64,000 bases of DNA from Lampris incognitus (Eukaryota; Chordata; Actinopteri; Lampriformes; Lampridae), in assembly GCF_029633865.1 (NCBI RefSeq), contig NC_079219.1, positions 16,699,810 to 16,763,809 on the forward strand. The letters are read 5' to 3'. The translations under genes and the position numbers were made by a program. Below, piece by piece: positions 1 through 24,938 of this stretch (positions within the stretch are counted from its first letter, which is position 1; each line of letters begins with the position of its first letter). The notes beneath the pieces were generated by a model, which made no database searches, was not told the DNA's origin, and was given only the letters and a program-made list of their open reading frames with translations.

Positions 1-1933
1 TTTTCCTGGCCCTGCCGAATTCTGCCAACCACCTGATCCAGAGCTCGTTTCTCTTGTCCTCCAGCACCCGAAGCCGCTTACTCATGTCGCACGTAACACC
101 TTCAGGGATCCACTCTTCCCAGACAGCCAGCAGATTTTCTGCCTTGGCGATGAGACCTTCCAAGAGTGCGTTTTGCTCCTTACCGTTGCTGTAGGTTACT
201 CCTTTCAGGCTGACTCCTTCAGCGCTTTCATAGCTTCTTTCTGCCCGTCCAATGGCAGATATTAGCTCGGTCTCCGCATATCTCGACCAAAGGCTGGACT
301 TGACTGCCCGTCTCACCTCTTCAACTTTGAGCTCACACTCTCTGGTTACTCTCTCTATGTCTGCTTTGAGCTGCCCATCCAGTGCCTCCGCGTCATCGTT
401 TGCTTCAGCTAGCAAGCCAGCCTCATAGTCATCATTTGCAGAAAGAACTCTTTTTGCATCATCAGAAAATGATTTCCACTCAACTTTCAGCTCATCTCGA
501 ACCACGGTTGTTGCCATTCTAAGGATGTAGTTGGCTCTTTTTGTGAACGCCGTCTTCACTTTGGTCCTCTCTTTCTTTAGTGATTCCATTTTTATTGATT
601 TACCTTGGATGCTAAGCCCTGAGCGTACCTGTATCTCCTTTTCTAACTCAAAGTCTTTCGCCCTCTCTAGCTGCCTACACTAGCTCAGAATCTTCTGCCC
701 TGACTAGCTCAGCCTGACTAGTCTTCAGCGGCGTTACCGGGCTCACCAGGGGTCCCCCCGGGGATACCGCCCAAAATAGAAAACAACACAAATAAATAAA
801 GTGGGGAAGGTCTCACCTTCCCCCGCCGGCTTGCTACCCAGGTACGCTCAAAACTAAGCTAAAGCTTAGGTCATTAATTTAGACGACTGCTAAATGTGAT
901 CACTGGCATCAGCAGGTAGCTGTTTAGTTAAGCAGCTCCTATTCTACTGGCTGGGCTAGCTTTCCTTGCTAGCTCACGTCAGCTTTTGTTATGGTAATTA
1001 CGTTAGCTTCCGATGCTAACTCACGTTAGCTTTCCCTTGCTAACTCTCATAATTGCTAGCTAGCACACTAGCTTCATAGCCTACTAGCTGTGCTTACTTT
1101 AGCTAGCAGCGTTAGCTTCCTAAACTGCTAGCTGAGCCCTTACTTTAGTTAGCTACACGGACCTGAGCTAGCATGCTAGCTACAAACAGGTACGTTGTTG
1201 AAAGGGAAATTTCACCACCTGCTCGCTGACCCTAGTGGCCTTATGTGCGGGTTTATTACGTTTACATCAACAACATGGATACCACAACCTTTCTCTTCCA
1301 GGCGACGGTTCAGCAACTCTTCTGCCGTCGTGGTGGTTCGTAACTGTGCTGCTAACTCTCAAACAAGCCCCGCAGCTGAGGCGAGGATGAACAGGACGTC
1401 ACTCAATGGTCGAAAATTTCTTTATTTTTAACCAACAGGTTACGAACCTTGAAAAAGAAAACACACAAAATACAAACATACATCATTCAAGTACCCTCAA
1501 CTCAAAGCTAACACACAATATAACTCACTCACTCTTGCAATCACTCACCAGTCCGTCCTCGTCCCGTCATACTAAAGAGTCCCCGCTCTGAAGCTGTATT
1601 AACTTTCTTGACGTCACCCCCAGAACGTAAATCAGCCAATCACAGCAGCTCCCTAACTGAGACCCCGGATGCACGCATTTCTCGCCAATAGAATTTCGCA
1701 ATAAAAGTCCTTATCAAGCACACAGAAATCACATACAATCGGAACTGGAATAAATCTCATTATTATTATCAAAACTCAGATTCACTTATGTAACTAACAA
1801 TTCAAACAATGTTACAATTTAACTACATGTAAACGAAATAACTTTCACAAGTTTGTACTTAAACTAAACAAAAATCTCTGACTAAACACAACTCAAATCC
1901 AACCACCCCATAGAAAGTAACACACTACTGACA
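1..1933 (-). mobile_element. BEL/Pao-like LTR retroelement, 5' end (fossil)
   Basis: Reading leftward, the element begins with TGT at 1933, next to Ty3/Gypsy pol sequence. A non-coding stretch to about 780 fits a 5' LTR plus leader; it is very rich in GCTAGC/TTAGCT-type motifs. A tRNA-like primer-binding candidate starting TGGGCGG lies near 775. A gag-like frame opens with ATG at 589-587 (MESLKKERTKVKTAF...) and stays open to the window edge, about 196 codons, lysine- and glutamate-rich. The assignment to BEL/Pao rests on the look of the gag start and is moderate. Only the 5' part is in the window, so whether the element is whole cannot be judged. Confidence 0.55.
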
Positions 1934-4205
1934 TATTATGGGAAGTTTATGGATAACTTATCAACTATCATAAAGCCTATGACTGAGTTGTTACAGAAAG
2001 ACAAGCCATGGGTATGGTCTACTAAGTGCCAGGAAGCCCTTGAGAAGGCCAAGAGCCAGTTAACATCAGACACAGTGCTGACTCACTTTGACCCCCAGCT
2101 ACCACTATTACTAGCGTGTGATGCAAGTGCCTATGGGTTACAAGCAGTGATAGCACATAGAATGGCAGATGGTAGTGAACGTCCAATCGCATATGCCTCA
2201 CGCACGCTTAGCAAGACTGAGATCAACTACTCTCAAATTGAGAAAGAAGCACTAGGCATCATTTTTGGGATACAAAAATTTAGGGACTACTTATATGGAA
2301 GGAAATCCATATTAGTGATGGATCATAAGCCTTTCGTAAAGATTCTAGGACCAACAACAGGGGTGCCAGCGTTAGCCGCTGCCCGCCTGCAGAGATGGGC
2401 ATTACTCCTCTCTGCCTATCAGTATGACATAGTCTACAAACCCTCCTCACAGCATGCAAATGCAGATGGTCTGTCCAGGCTCCCAGTACAGGGAGAAGCA
2501 CCAACGAGTAACCCAGAGTACAGAGTGTCTTGGTTAGAAGCAATGCCAGTCCCAGCCAAAGATATTAAAATCCAAACAGATAAAGACAGGGTGCTCACAA
2601 AAGTTAGGCATTTTATACAGACAGGATGGCCTAAACATGTAGCAGATAAAGAATTAAAGCCATACTGGAACAGACGTGATGAGCTCACAGTGGAAGCCGA
2701 CTGTGTGTTATGGGGTTTACGGGTAATCATACCCATGACACTGAGACCTACACTCTTGAAAGAGTTGCATGCAGAGCATTTGGGCATTGTGAAGACAAAA
2801 GCAGTAGCCAGAAGCCATTTTTGGTGGCCACGCTTAGATCAGGAAATAGAAAATATGGTAAACAATTGTATTTTATGCCAAGCAAACAGCCACCTGCCCA
2901 CCAAAGCGCCTGTACACCCATGGAAATGGCCAGAGCAGCCATGGGAATGAATCCACATCGATTTTGCAGAAAAAGGGAAACAGCAGTTTCTTTTGGTCAG
3001 TGATGCATACTCGCGCTGGCCAGAGGTCAAGCTTATGACCAGGACTACAGCTACAGCCCTAGTAGATGCAGTGAGGGGCCTCTTTGCAGCGTGGGGGCTC
3101 CCCCAAGTGGTCGTTTCAGATAATGGCCCACAGCTAGTGTCAAGGGAGTTTGAAACCTTCTTAGAACAAAATGGTGGCAAACACATCAAGTCCGCTCCTT
3201 ACAATCCAGCTTCCAATGGACAGGCAGAAAGGTTGGTCCAGACTTTTAAACAGTCTTTAGAGAAGCAGAAGGAATATGGGTATCCAGTGCAACAGTGCAT
3301 TGATAGTTTTTTGTTTAGTTATAGGAACACTCCATCAACAACCACAGGGAAAACCCCAGCTGAGCTCTTTCTGAAAATACAGGTTCAAACCAGGTTGTCG
3401 ATGAGAAAGCCACAATTCTCAGCACAGATGCAAGAGAAACACACAAAGGTTACTGGCAGTCCTAGAACCCTCCAGCCCAATCAGAAGGTGAAGGTTAGGG
3501 ATTTTCGGGGAGGGGATGGGAAGAAATGGAAACCAGGGGTGATAGAGCGAGCGCTAGGGCCAGTGACTTACTTAGTCAAGGTAGCGGGGCAAACCCTCAA
3601 GAAACACATTGACCAGTTATCACAGATAAGACCACAGACAACACAGGAGACCCAGAATTTGATATTGCAGAACATGTGTTTGTCAGGGCTCCAGAAACAG
3701 AGGTGGTACCCAGTCGTGAACTGGAAAGAGATGAAGCACCTGCCGCTACGGAAGCACCACGCACCAGACCACAGCGACAGACGAGCACCTGATAGGTTAA
3801 CTTTATAATCTGCTTAGGAGAAACATTGATTGTAAACAACTGTTCATTGAGTGTTGACTGTAATAGGAAAAAGAATGTCACTGCTGTGGGTGGAAAACGG
3901 GTTTTATTTTTTTGTTGTTCAGATGAAAATATGAGAGGTTTAAAGTTTCTGGGGAGGAATGTGGTGTATTGATAAATGTTCTATCATTCACTGTGGATAC
4001 GGAACTACGTATTGTTTACATGTTGTTGACCGGATGTAACCCCGCCCAGAAAGGATATAAATATTAGGTGCAAAAGCGCCAAAACCCAGAACTGCACTCT
4101 CCAATGCCTTGACAGTCAGGTGGACATGTACAGCCGAGAACACAACAAACGTGAACATGAAAAACATGCTTTCAATCAACATAAAAAAGTCATGTTTGTT
4201 AAACA
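1934..4205 (+). mobile_element. Ty3/Gypsy LTR retroelement, 3' half (fossil)
   Basis: The sequence encodes, in order, the end of reverse transcriptase, an RNase H domain (LACDASAYGLQAVIAHRM, then HANADGLSRLP), the zinc-binding part of an integrase (HFWWPRL...CILCQA) and an integrase core (VVSDNGPQLVS, NGQAERLVQTFK). A purine-rich tract (ggggaggaa) precedes a probable 3' LTR at about 3960-4205, which holds a TATA-like ggatataaat. The 5' half is cut off by the BEL/Pao insertion and would lie left of the window. The element is broken, with at least one internal break besides that insertion. Good protein similarity and few breaks suggest a fairly recent fossil. Confidence 0.85.
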
Positions 4206-4314
4206 AATAAGAATTTAGTATATTGAGCATACATAATTTATTTTTAGAAAACATAACTTTAACATGTGCAACCGATGTACTTTTTTTTTAATGTAAATCC
4301 AATAGACTTTTTCG

Positions 4315-4843
4315 GTGTATAACATGCGCACTCATCACCAACAACTACACAGTGGGATAATACACAACCTGCACACACAGGTGAGGGACAGGTTCAAAAA
4401 CCACGAGAGACTCCTGTTTCTTGCTTTACTACACCCACAGCAGTTTACTGCATACAGGCAGAGCTTCCCCAACACGGCTCTCTGGAAAGTTATGGGTGCC
4501 ACTCCGACATATCCCGTCTGAAGACCGAGGTATGTGTAATGTATGCTATGCCTGACTTCAAAGGACGGGGCCCTTCTGATCTCCTCCACTTTCTCCAGCA
4601 AAAGGGACTGACCAACTCCACCGTCTCACTTGCCTGGCCTTAACCATCCCTGTGTCCACAGCTTCCGCGAAGAGAACATTCTCAGCACTGAAAAGGATAA
4701 AAACGTACACAAGAAACGGCACTGGACAGTCTCGTCTGTCAGTCTTGGCTTTAATCTCAGTTGAGAAAGAACTTCTTTTGAAGTTGAAGTCAAAGGACAA
4801 ACTGTACGACCCAGCAGTTGCACACTTTGTTAAAAAGGATTGA
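4315..4843 (+). pseudogene. hAT transposase C-terminal remnant (ZMYM1/Ac type)
   Basis: Two overlapping frames carry the end of a hAT transposase. The first part (4324-4518) encodes NMRTHHQQLHSGIIHNLHTQ and on. The dimerisation (hATC) domain follows, with STASAKRTFSALKRIKTY and then the stretch up to LYDPAVAHFVKKD before a stop at 4841-4843. Between the parts the frame shifts at least once near 4520, so this copy cannot make a working protein. Neither the N-terminus nor terminal inverted repeats were found; the left side may have been removed by the neighbouring LTR element. Confidence 0.7.
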
Positions 4844-6540
4844 AGGATGGACTTTGTTTTCAAATTATCTTTATTTGGTGAGTACGCAGCTTTTTTCAAT
4901 AATCGGCTGGGTTTTCTCTATTTCTATTCTATCTCGAAATTATGCAACGTTTGCTGACGTCTGATGTTCTAATGAGGCATCTGTAAATTATTTTCAGTGT
5001 GTTTGTAAACGATTGACCAGAGAGGGGTATAATAGAAACTGGATTATAAGGTTTTCCGGAATCATCTTTGTGTGTTGTGAAGCCAGTTAGGACAAAGAAA
5101 CCTTTAATATGCTGAACTTCCATGTGACAGGGCTCTGGTTATTATTTTTATTGCTGTTTGATTTTTTTTTTTATTATTGCCACATGTGGTCCTGCTGAAG
5201 ACCCAGGGTCCAGGGCCACAGTTCGCCACAGCCATCTTGCATGGGGGCCCGGCTGTGACTTGTTACACTGCTGTGGAAAAAGCATCTTTTCCACAGCAGT
5301 GGAACCAATCTTTTTCAACCATCTTCAATTCAACCACCTTTTTACAATTAGTAGAAAAAAGTCTCTGCTATGCAGAGAAAGTTGTGTTGCTGCAATCAAG
5401 ACAAACTACCGATTCTTATCAAAATAGGTCAATCAAGCCAGCAAGGTTGTATCAATGCCCTGAAGAGTTGACAAGAGTACACACTTGACCCGTCGAAGCC
5501 CTTTCCCATCATATTACTATCATCTAACAGCCTGACTTGGTTTAAAGTCTTGTCTTCTCCAACATTTATTGATACAAGGAGTGACCTTGGATAAAGGGGT
5601 ACTTTGACAGCAGAGATTGAAAGAGCCCCAACTCCGCTTAAGACTGAAAGTAAAGACACTAACTGGAAAATCACTTTAAGTCATGAAAGTAAAAGTCGCC
5701 CACAAGCTTGAGTAAAAATCTTAAAAGTATTTAATATCAAATGTATTAATATATTGTAAAAAATTTCTCTGGTACATGAGTATTAAAAATCCAAGTAAAA
5801 GTAGTTAAAAAACGCTACATTAGTAGTGGGGGTATATGCTGCTTTGAAAACACGAACACACACACACACACACACACAGTTGCAAGGAACGACGATTTGA
5901 AGGATATTTGTTGTTGGGGGGGTAAAAGTAGCTATTTAATTTCGAAAATATAAATTTAAAAACCAAAATAACGTACAAATACGGCTGAGAATGCGCGTAT
6001 TTGCTTCGGTACCTTTCATCGCTGCTGGGCAGCAGCCCGGGTGAAACTCATGTAAAACGGTCGACGCAACTTCCTCACCTCCCAACACGCGCGGGAAAAT
6101 TTGCCTTCGGGCCTTTCTGCCAGAAAGCTTCCGGAGGGCCCTGAAGCGAACCCGAAACCTAACCAATAGCTAACCGTAACAGGTAGCTGACCTTAACATA
6201 ACCGATAGCTAACCCACAATCTAATCTCCGGCTGCTGTGGTAATGGGGTTGGAAATCTTTCTGGCGGAGCCCTGAAGGTCTACACCTCTCCCACAACCTA
6301 AGAGAACGACAGTTCACAACAGAGATGAAACAGCCAGAGTTTGAGCTGATTGTACTCAACGGTACGTTACTATTCAACACAGCAATGACAAAAAAACAAA
6401 AGTAACCTTTTTCATGCGTTTTTAGTTTGTGTACATGAATATATTAGGTTGAGGTTTGTGGACCGGCCATCTCTCATTAACTAAGGTCTCGGTGTACCGG
6501 CGGGCCTCTGCTGCCCCCTAATGATCAATTTTGCAGGATG
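4844..6540. other. intergenic, decayed repeats, no gene recognised
   Basis: No coding exon was recognised. The stretch holds a perfect hairpin at 5266-5301, a decayed repeat at 5690-5850 with TTGAGTAAAAAT- and AAGTAAAAGTAG-type motifs common in fish short repeats, a short (CA)n at 5855-5878, and a more GC-rich stretch at 5990-6330. Short open frames here show no family resemblance. Confidence 0.4.
5266..5301. repeat. perfect 15-bp inverted repeat (hairpin)
   Basis: The arm cactgctgtggaaaa (5266-5280) and its exact reverse complement (5287-5301) are separated by the 6-nt loop agcatc. No gene or terminal repeat is attached. Confidence 0.85.
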
Positions 6541-7970
6541 AAATGGAAAAGTTTACGGGAACTCAAAACTATCGGTTTGAATTACACACAAGAAACACTT
6601 TATTTCAGCATACTGAAATTAGTTTCTACACATTTTGAAAAAAAATTCACCCATGTAGACATTGTTTCCATCGTCCGCTCCTTTAAATACATCGAATGGC
6701 AAATGTTTATTGGGTACTTCAGTAAAGTGCAACAACAGGGACCAAAACGTTGAACTAATTACAGTCTGATAACCAACACAACAATGTTTTAGTGAAACAA
6801 CGTGGGTAACTTGCACTTGACACTGCGTGGAATTCTATTGAACTTCGTTGAGCACATTTATCTGCAACCCGGTGGGCATGGTAACGCCGATGGCATGGTG
6901 TCCATCACAGCCAGATGATCCTTCATGCTTCTATTTCATGGAAGGAGAGTAAAAATGACACACTGCCACAATAAGTCTCCGCTAACTTGTAAATTGTGAT
7001 GACACAGCAGATCTAATCTCTGGGATGTACTATGTTCATCCAGCTGCCTTTGAGCTTTTTGGCATTTACAGTGAAAGCATTCAAACAGCTTTTATACTGG
7101 GAGCACATCTACCGAGCATAACCTAGAAATGGATGATATCCTTTACTGCACTATGCAACAACAAACAATTCACATATTTTGTTTATTTTTGCTGCATGTG
7201 GTCTGCATCACTAAGGCTATGGTGAATGTGAGGCTATGGAGTGAAAACTACCTCAAACACTAACAGTTAATAATGTTTATTGTACATTAAACCAATATTT
7301 ACATATTTGTCAAACAATTCTTCCTCCTGTGGCCTGACTACGATCTGCACAATTCAAAAAACAAATCATATGTTCTTAATCTCCACTATTATCTCTCAAA
7401 AAAGTGTTTATAATTATGAAGATGTAATCAATGTAATATAGACCTGGGAAGTTTACATGATAAAGGAAGTGTCAACCAAATTCACTGAACTTAACGTGTG
7501 TGCAATGGCCCACAAGGGACCTGCTCTCTTTTTATTTTGCAGTTAAGGTTGAGTGTCTTCCATGTTTCCGTTCCAAGTTGTCTGGAACACACAATCACTA
7601 TGTACACAATGCAGCAAATGAATCGAGAGGTAACAACTGTGATGGCATTTTAGTTGCTATGAACAATTTAAATCAAGGCAATTCATAGATGGAAGAGGGT
7701 AATAGAGGTATAAAAGGAGGAGATGAGGTCTGAAGATTTGGATATATTATAATAATGTATACTGGCTGGAACTATTTTCATCCTGCAGTGGGATGAGAAT
7801 CTAAAATTGAAATGATCTACAAAGCAGCACTACTATGGAAACGCTTGCAGATGTGCAGGATGAAATGGTATCATATCAATGGTAAAGTATCATGGATTGA
7901 AGGGGACAAGAGACGAAGAAAGGGGAGGAATGGAGCGCAGAGAGACCATTTTGGGGGGAGGGGGTCTTTC
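6541..7970 (-). other. 3' flank and likely 3' UTR of sdha
   Basis: No coding exon was recognised. On the sdha (minus) strand, AATAAA signals lie at 7536-7531 and 7281-7276, which would give a 3' UTR of roughly 0.45 or 0.7 kb. Which is used cannot be told from sequence. The part left of about 7270 has no recognisable element. Confidence 0.35.
7531..7536 (-). terminator. candidate sdha polyadenylation signal
   Basis: AATAAA on the minus strand, about 435 bp past the sdha stop. A second candidate lies at 7276-7281. Signal match only. Confidence 0.3.
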
Positions 7971-21266
<13,296 letters not shown>

Positions 21267-22330
21267 GGTCTCTCCCAGCGTTTTCAGCACTTCTCCGGCA
21301 GCGGAGACAAACGACTCGGCGTGAAGTCTCTGTGGCGCAACCCACCAGACTAAACCACTTTTGAGAAATAGGGGTGTTACGTCTTTGTATACCTAGGAAG
21401 AATCTACGATGTTTTAACATTTGTATGCATTCAGAAATCTTTAGAAGGCCTAAATTAATGACAAAAGACACATACAGACTTTGTTTTTATTTTCATTTTG
21501 AAAGACTGCAAGAATACCGCCTTCTCTACCGAAACCCCTAAAAAGAATACAGGTGGACTATTTCGTGTTTTCTAATAAACTTCCGTACATGTTGTATAAT
21601 CTGCTGTGTGCAGGAACAAATATATGTGACCTAGACTTATCGTTCAAGGTGAGATACAGTACCATGCTATAAACAAACACACGTCGAATTGTTGGTCAAA
21701 CCAAAGTACTGTTGGCGTTATTAGTTAGAATTATTATGTTTTTAATTGCACACCCAACAGTTGAGTTAGCACGGAGTCCAGTTAGCTAATATTTTGCTAG
21801 CTTGCAAGCTCATAGGTAACCAGTTAGATTGCACGGAAGCTAACTAGCCTAGCATTACTGTTAGTCCTGCAAGTCATTATAGGCATTGGTTCCATATTAT
21901 AATATATAAATGAAAGCAAATCAAATGCGTTTAGAATACTGTTACACTGAAAAGTCCCCTTTCGATATCATGCTCAGTTATTATTGTTTATTTTGTCCCC
22001 AATAACTTTTCATGCCAGTTGTAAATCCAGTGTTAGAGTTAAACTGTAAAAAAGCCATTTATCCCCAAATTCATCTCTCTTTGATATTGACTATACACGA
22101 TTAACCTCGGTAATGGACGATCTGTCATAGCATCAGAATCAAGTAAAGTTGTGGCCAAAAAATTATAATGAAAAGCGTTATGTACTGTATGTCACTCCTT
22201 TATTGCTAGATTGTAACTGATATTGTTACCAAGTAATATAAATATCGTGGCTAGTATAGTAGTTGATTGTTAGAAGTGTTGTAATGAGGGTGCTTCTGTA
22301 GCTCTATCAACAGTATAAGTGCTCTGCATT
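21267..22330. promoter_or_regulatory. sdha upstream region, shared with divergent ccdc127
   Basis: This is the DNA between the sdha start codon and the LINE remnants upstream of ccdc127. In human the two genes are also head to head. A non-coding first exon of ccdc127 is expected here; cgttcaag|gtgaga near 21640-21650 would serve as its splice donor, but this is a guess from one motif. No TATA box was identified. Confidence 0.35.
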
Positions 22331-22339
22331 GCAGAACAT

Positions 22340-24735
22340 GTATGCCGCTTACTATGTTTGATATGAAGGAGAGAAAGGAAGGGGGAGGAAGGAGAAAAGG
22401 ACTTGTACCGATTGGCAAGACAGAAGGACTGAGCTGGGAAGGCTGTGCAGCGGCTTAGGTGGATGAAGGATAGAGATGAAAATGTGCTGACAAGCAAGGA
22501 GAGTATGTAGAAAAGGTGGAAGGAGTACTTTGAGGGGCTGATGAATGAAGAAAATTAGAGAGAAAGAGAATGTTGGAGGATGTGGGGATAGTGAATTAGG
22601 AAGTGTGGTGGATTAGCAAGGAGGGAGTAATAATAATAGATCAATCTTATGTAGCGCTTTTCTAACACTCAAAGTCGCTTTACAATAAATGGGCGGAAAC
22701 AAGACAACAGATAAACATAACACAGACATACAGGGGTGGATGGGAAGGGGGGGCTACTAGAGGGAGAAGCGGCAGCCACACGATGCCAGCAGTTCTCTCC
22801 CACTTAAACCGATACAAAAGGGCAAAAAAAAAAAAAAACAACAGCACTGTAGATGTTGATTTTCTGTAGGGGTTTACTCCCATAGCCTATTCCTTTCCCA
22901 AGGTATCCGCTAGGCAGTGGCACTATTTACCCCATAGCTGGGGGCTGGCTCGTGGGCATCAGGGAATATCCACACACCGGTGGACCTGCGTACCGCAAGT
23001 CTAGGGGCCAGGCCTCCTCTGAGTCCCATGTACTAGTTCAGCCAGGGTCCAACGTGTACCCAGTTACTGTGTGTCGCCACAAGGAGGCACTACATAGGGC
23101 TTGCTGTTGGAGAGGCTATGTACTGGCAGGGAGAGACTTACGTGCTCGGCTCTCCTGTTCGCATTTCTACTAGCCAGCGGTGAAGGTTGAAAGTGAGACG
23201 TGACAGGCACACAGTGAGAGGTGAGGGCAGCTATGAAGAGGATGAAGAGTGGAAAGGCGGTTGGTCCAGATGACATACCTGTGGAGGCATGGAGGTGTTT
23301 AAGAGAGATGGCAGTGGAGTTTTTAAGTCAAGTCAAGTCAAGTCCATTTTATTTGTATAGCCCAATATCACAAATTACAAATTTGTCTCAATGGATCTCT
23401 TAACTAGATTGTTTAACACAATCTCAGAAAGTGAGAGGATGTGTGAGGAGTAGAGAAGTGTACTGGTACCTGTTCTCAAGGATAAGGGTGATATGTAGAG
23501 CTGTAGTAACTATAGCGGTATAAAGTTGATCAGCTACAGCATTAAGATATGGGAAAGAGTAGTGGAAGCTACGTTAAGAGGAGAGGTGATGATTAGCGAG
23601 CAGCAGTATGGTTTTATGCCACGAAAGAGCATGACAGATGTGATGTTTGCTTTGAGAATGTTGATGGAGAAGTATAGAGAAGGTCAGATGGCATTATATT
23701 ATGTCTTTGTGGGTTTAGAGAAAGCAATTGATAGGGTGTCGAGAGTGGAGGTATAAGAAAGTCAGGAGTGGCAGTGAAGTATGTAAGAGTGGTGCAGGAT
23801 ATGAGTACAGTATGACAGTGGTGAGGTGTGCAGTAGGAATGACAGAAGGGTTCAAGGTGGAGATGGGATTACATCACGGATCGGCTCTAAGCCCTTTCTT
23901 TTTTGCAATGGTGATGGACAGGTTGACAGACAACAGTCTCCGTGGACTATGATGTTCGTGGATGACATTGTGATCTGTAGTGAGAGTAGGGAGCAGGTTG
24001 AGGAGAACCTGGTGAGTTGGAGGTATGCACTGGAGAGAAGAGGAATGAAAGTCAATTGGAGCAAGACAATACATATGCATGAACAAGAGGGAGGACAGCA
24101 GAATGGTGAGGATGCAAAGAGTAGAGGTGGCAAATGTGGATGAGTTTAAATACTTGGGGTCAACTGTTCAAAGTAAATGGGAGTGTGGAAGAGAGGTGAA
24201 GAAGAGAGTGCAGGCAGGGTGGAGTGGGTGGAGAAGAGTGTCAGGAGTGATTTGTGACAGAAGGATACCAGCAAGAGTTAAAGGAAAGGTTTACAAGATG
24301 GTAGCAAGACCAGCTGTGTTGTATGGTTTGGAGACAGTGGCACTGATGAAAAGACAGGAGATGGAGCTGGAGGTGGCAGAGTTGAAGATGATAAGATTTT
24401 CACTGGGGGTGACCAAGAAGGGCAGGATTAGGAACAAGTATATTAGACGGACAGCTCAGGTTGGATGTTTTGGAGATAAAGCAAGAGAGGTGAGATTGAG
24501 ATGGTTTGGACATGTGCAGAGGAGAGATGCTGGGTGTATTGGGAAAAGGATGCTGAATATGGAGCTGCCAGGCAAGAGGAAAAGAGGAAGGCCAAAGAGG
24601 AGGTTTATGGATGTGGTGATGAAGGACATGAAGCTAGTTGGTGGGACAGAGGAAGATGCAGAGGACAGGAAGAGATGGAAACAGATGATCCGCTGTGGCG
24701 ACCCCAAACAGGAGCAGCCGAAAGTAGTAGTTAGT
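22340..24735 (+). mobile_element. RTE-like LINE, broken, with two smaller repeats inside
   Basis: Recognisable reverse transcriptase blocks appear in order: KRWKEYFEGLMNEEN (about 22515-22560), AMKRMKSGKAVGPDDIPVEA (from 23230), WERVVEATLRGEVMISEQQY (23550-23610), then PWTMMFVDDIVICSESREQV (catalytic YADD-type motif, here FVDD), then EFKYLGSTVQSKWECGREVK and on to MIRCGDPKQEQPK at 24720. Several frameshifts and stops break it. Two foreign segments interrupt it: about 22628-23215, and 23329-23420 (an L2-tail-like piece with a repeated AAGTC start). The 3' end lies about 200 bp before the ccdc127 start codon. Confidence 0.75.
22628..23215. mobile_element. unclassified repeat inserted in the LINE
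   Basis: This segment separates two contiguous parts of the LINE reverse transcriptase. Its left end (cttatgtagcgcttttctaa...aaagtcgctttaca) matches a motif common at the ends of fish L2-like and SINE-like repeats. No coding potential was recognised in the rest. Confidence 0.45.
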
Positions 24736-24814
24736 ATTATGTTAGATATGAAATTTGTTACCACAGTTGACTCTGCTAGCTCTGATTTTATTCCAATGCA
24801 TGGTTTTGCTCTGT

Positions 24815-24816
<2 letters not shown>

Positions 24817-24907
<91 letters not shown>
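24817..24907. repeat. (GT)n microsatellite ending in (GC)n
   Basis: About 40 GT units followed by cgcgcgcgc. It ends about 27 bp before a likely splice acceptor (ctgcag, 24928-24933) of the first ccdc127 coding exon. Confidence 0.95.
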
Positions 24908-24910
<3 letters not shown>

Positions 24911-24938
24911 TACGTGCATGTAAAACACTGCAGCCTCC

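Noticed and set aside
1195-1591. Short plus-strand frames in the first 1.6 kb
   Set aside because: They are antisense to the BEL LTR and do not begin at convincing start codons.
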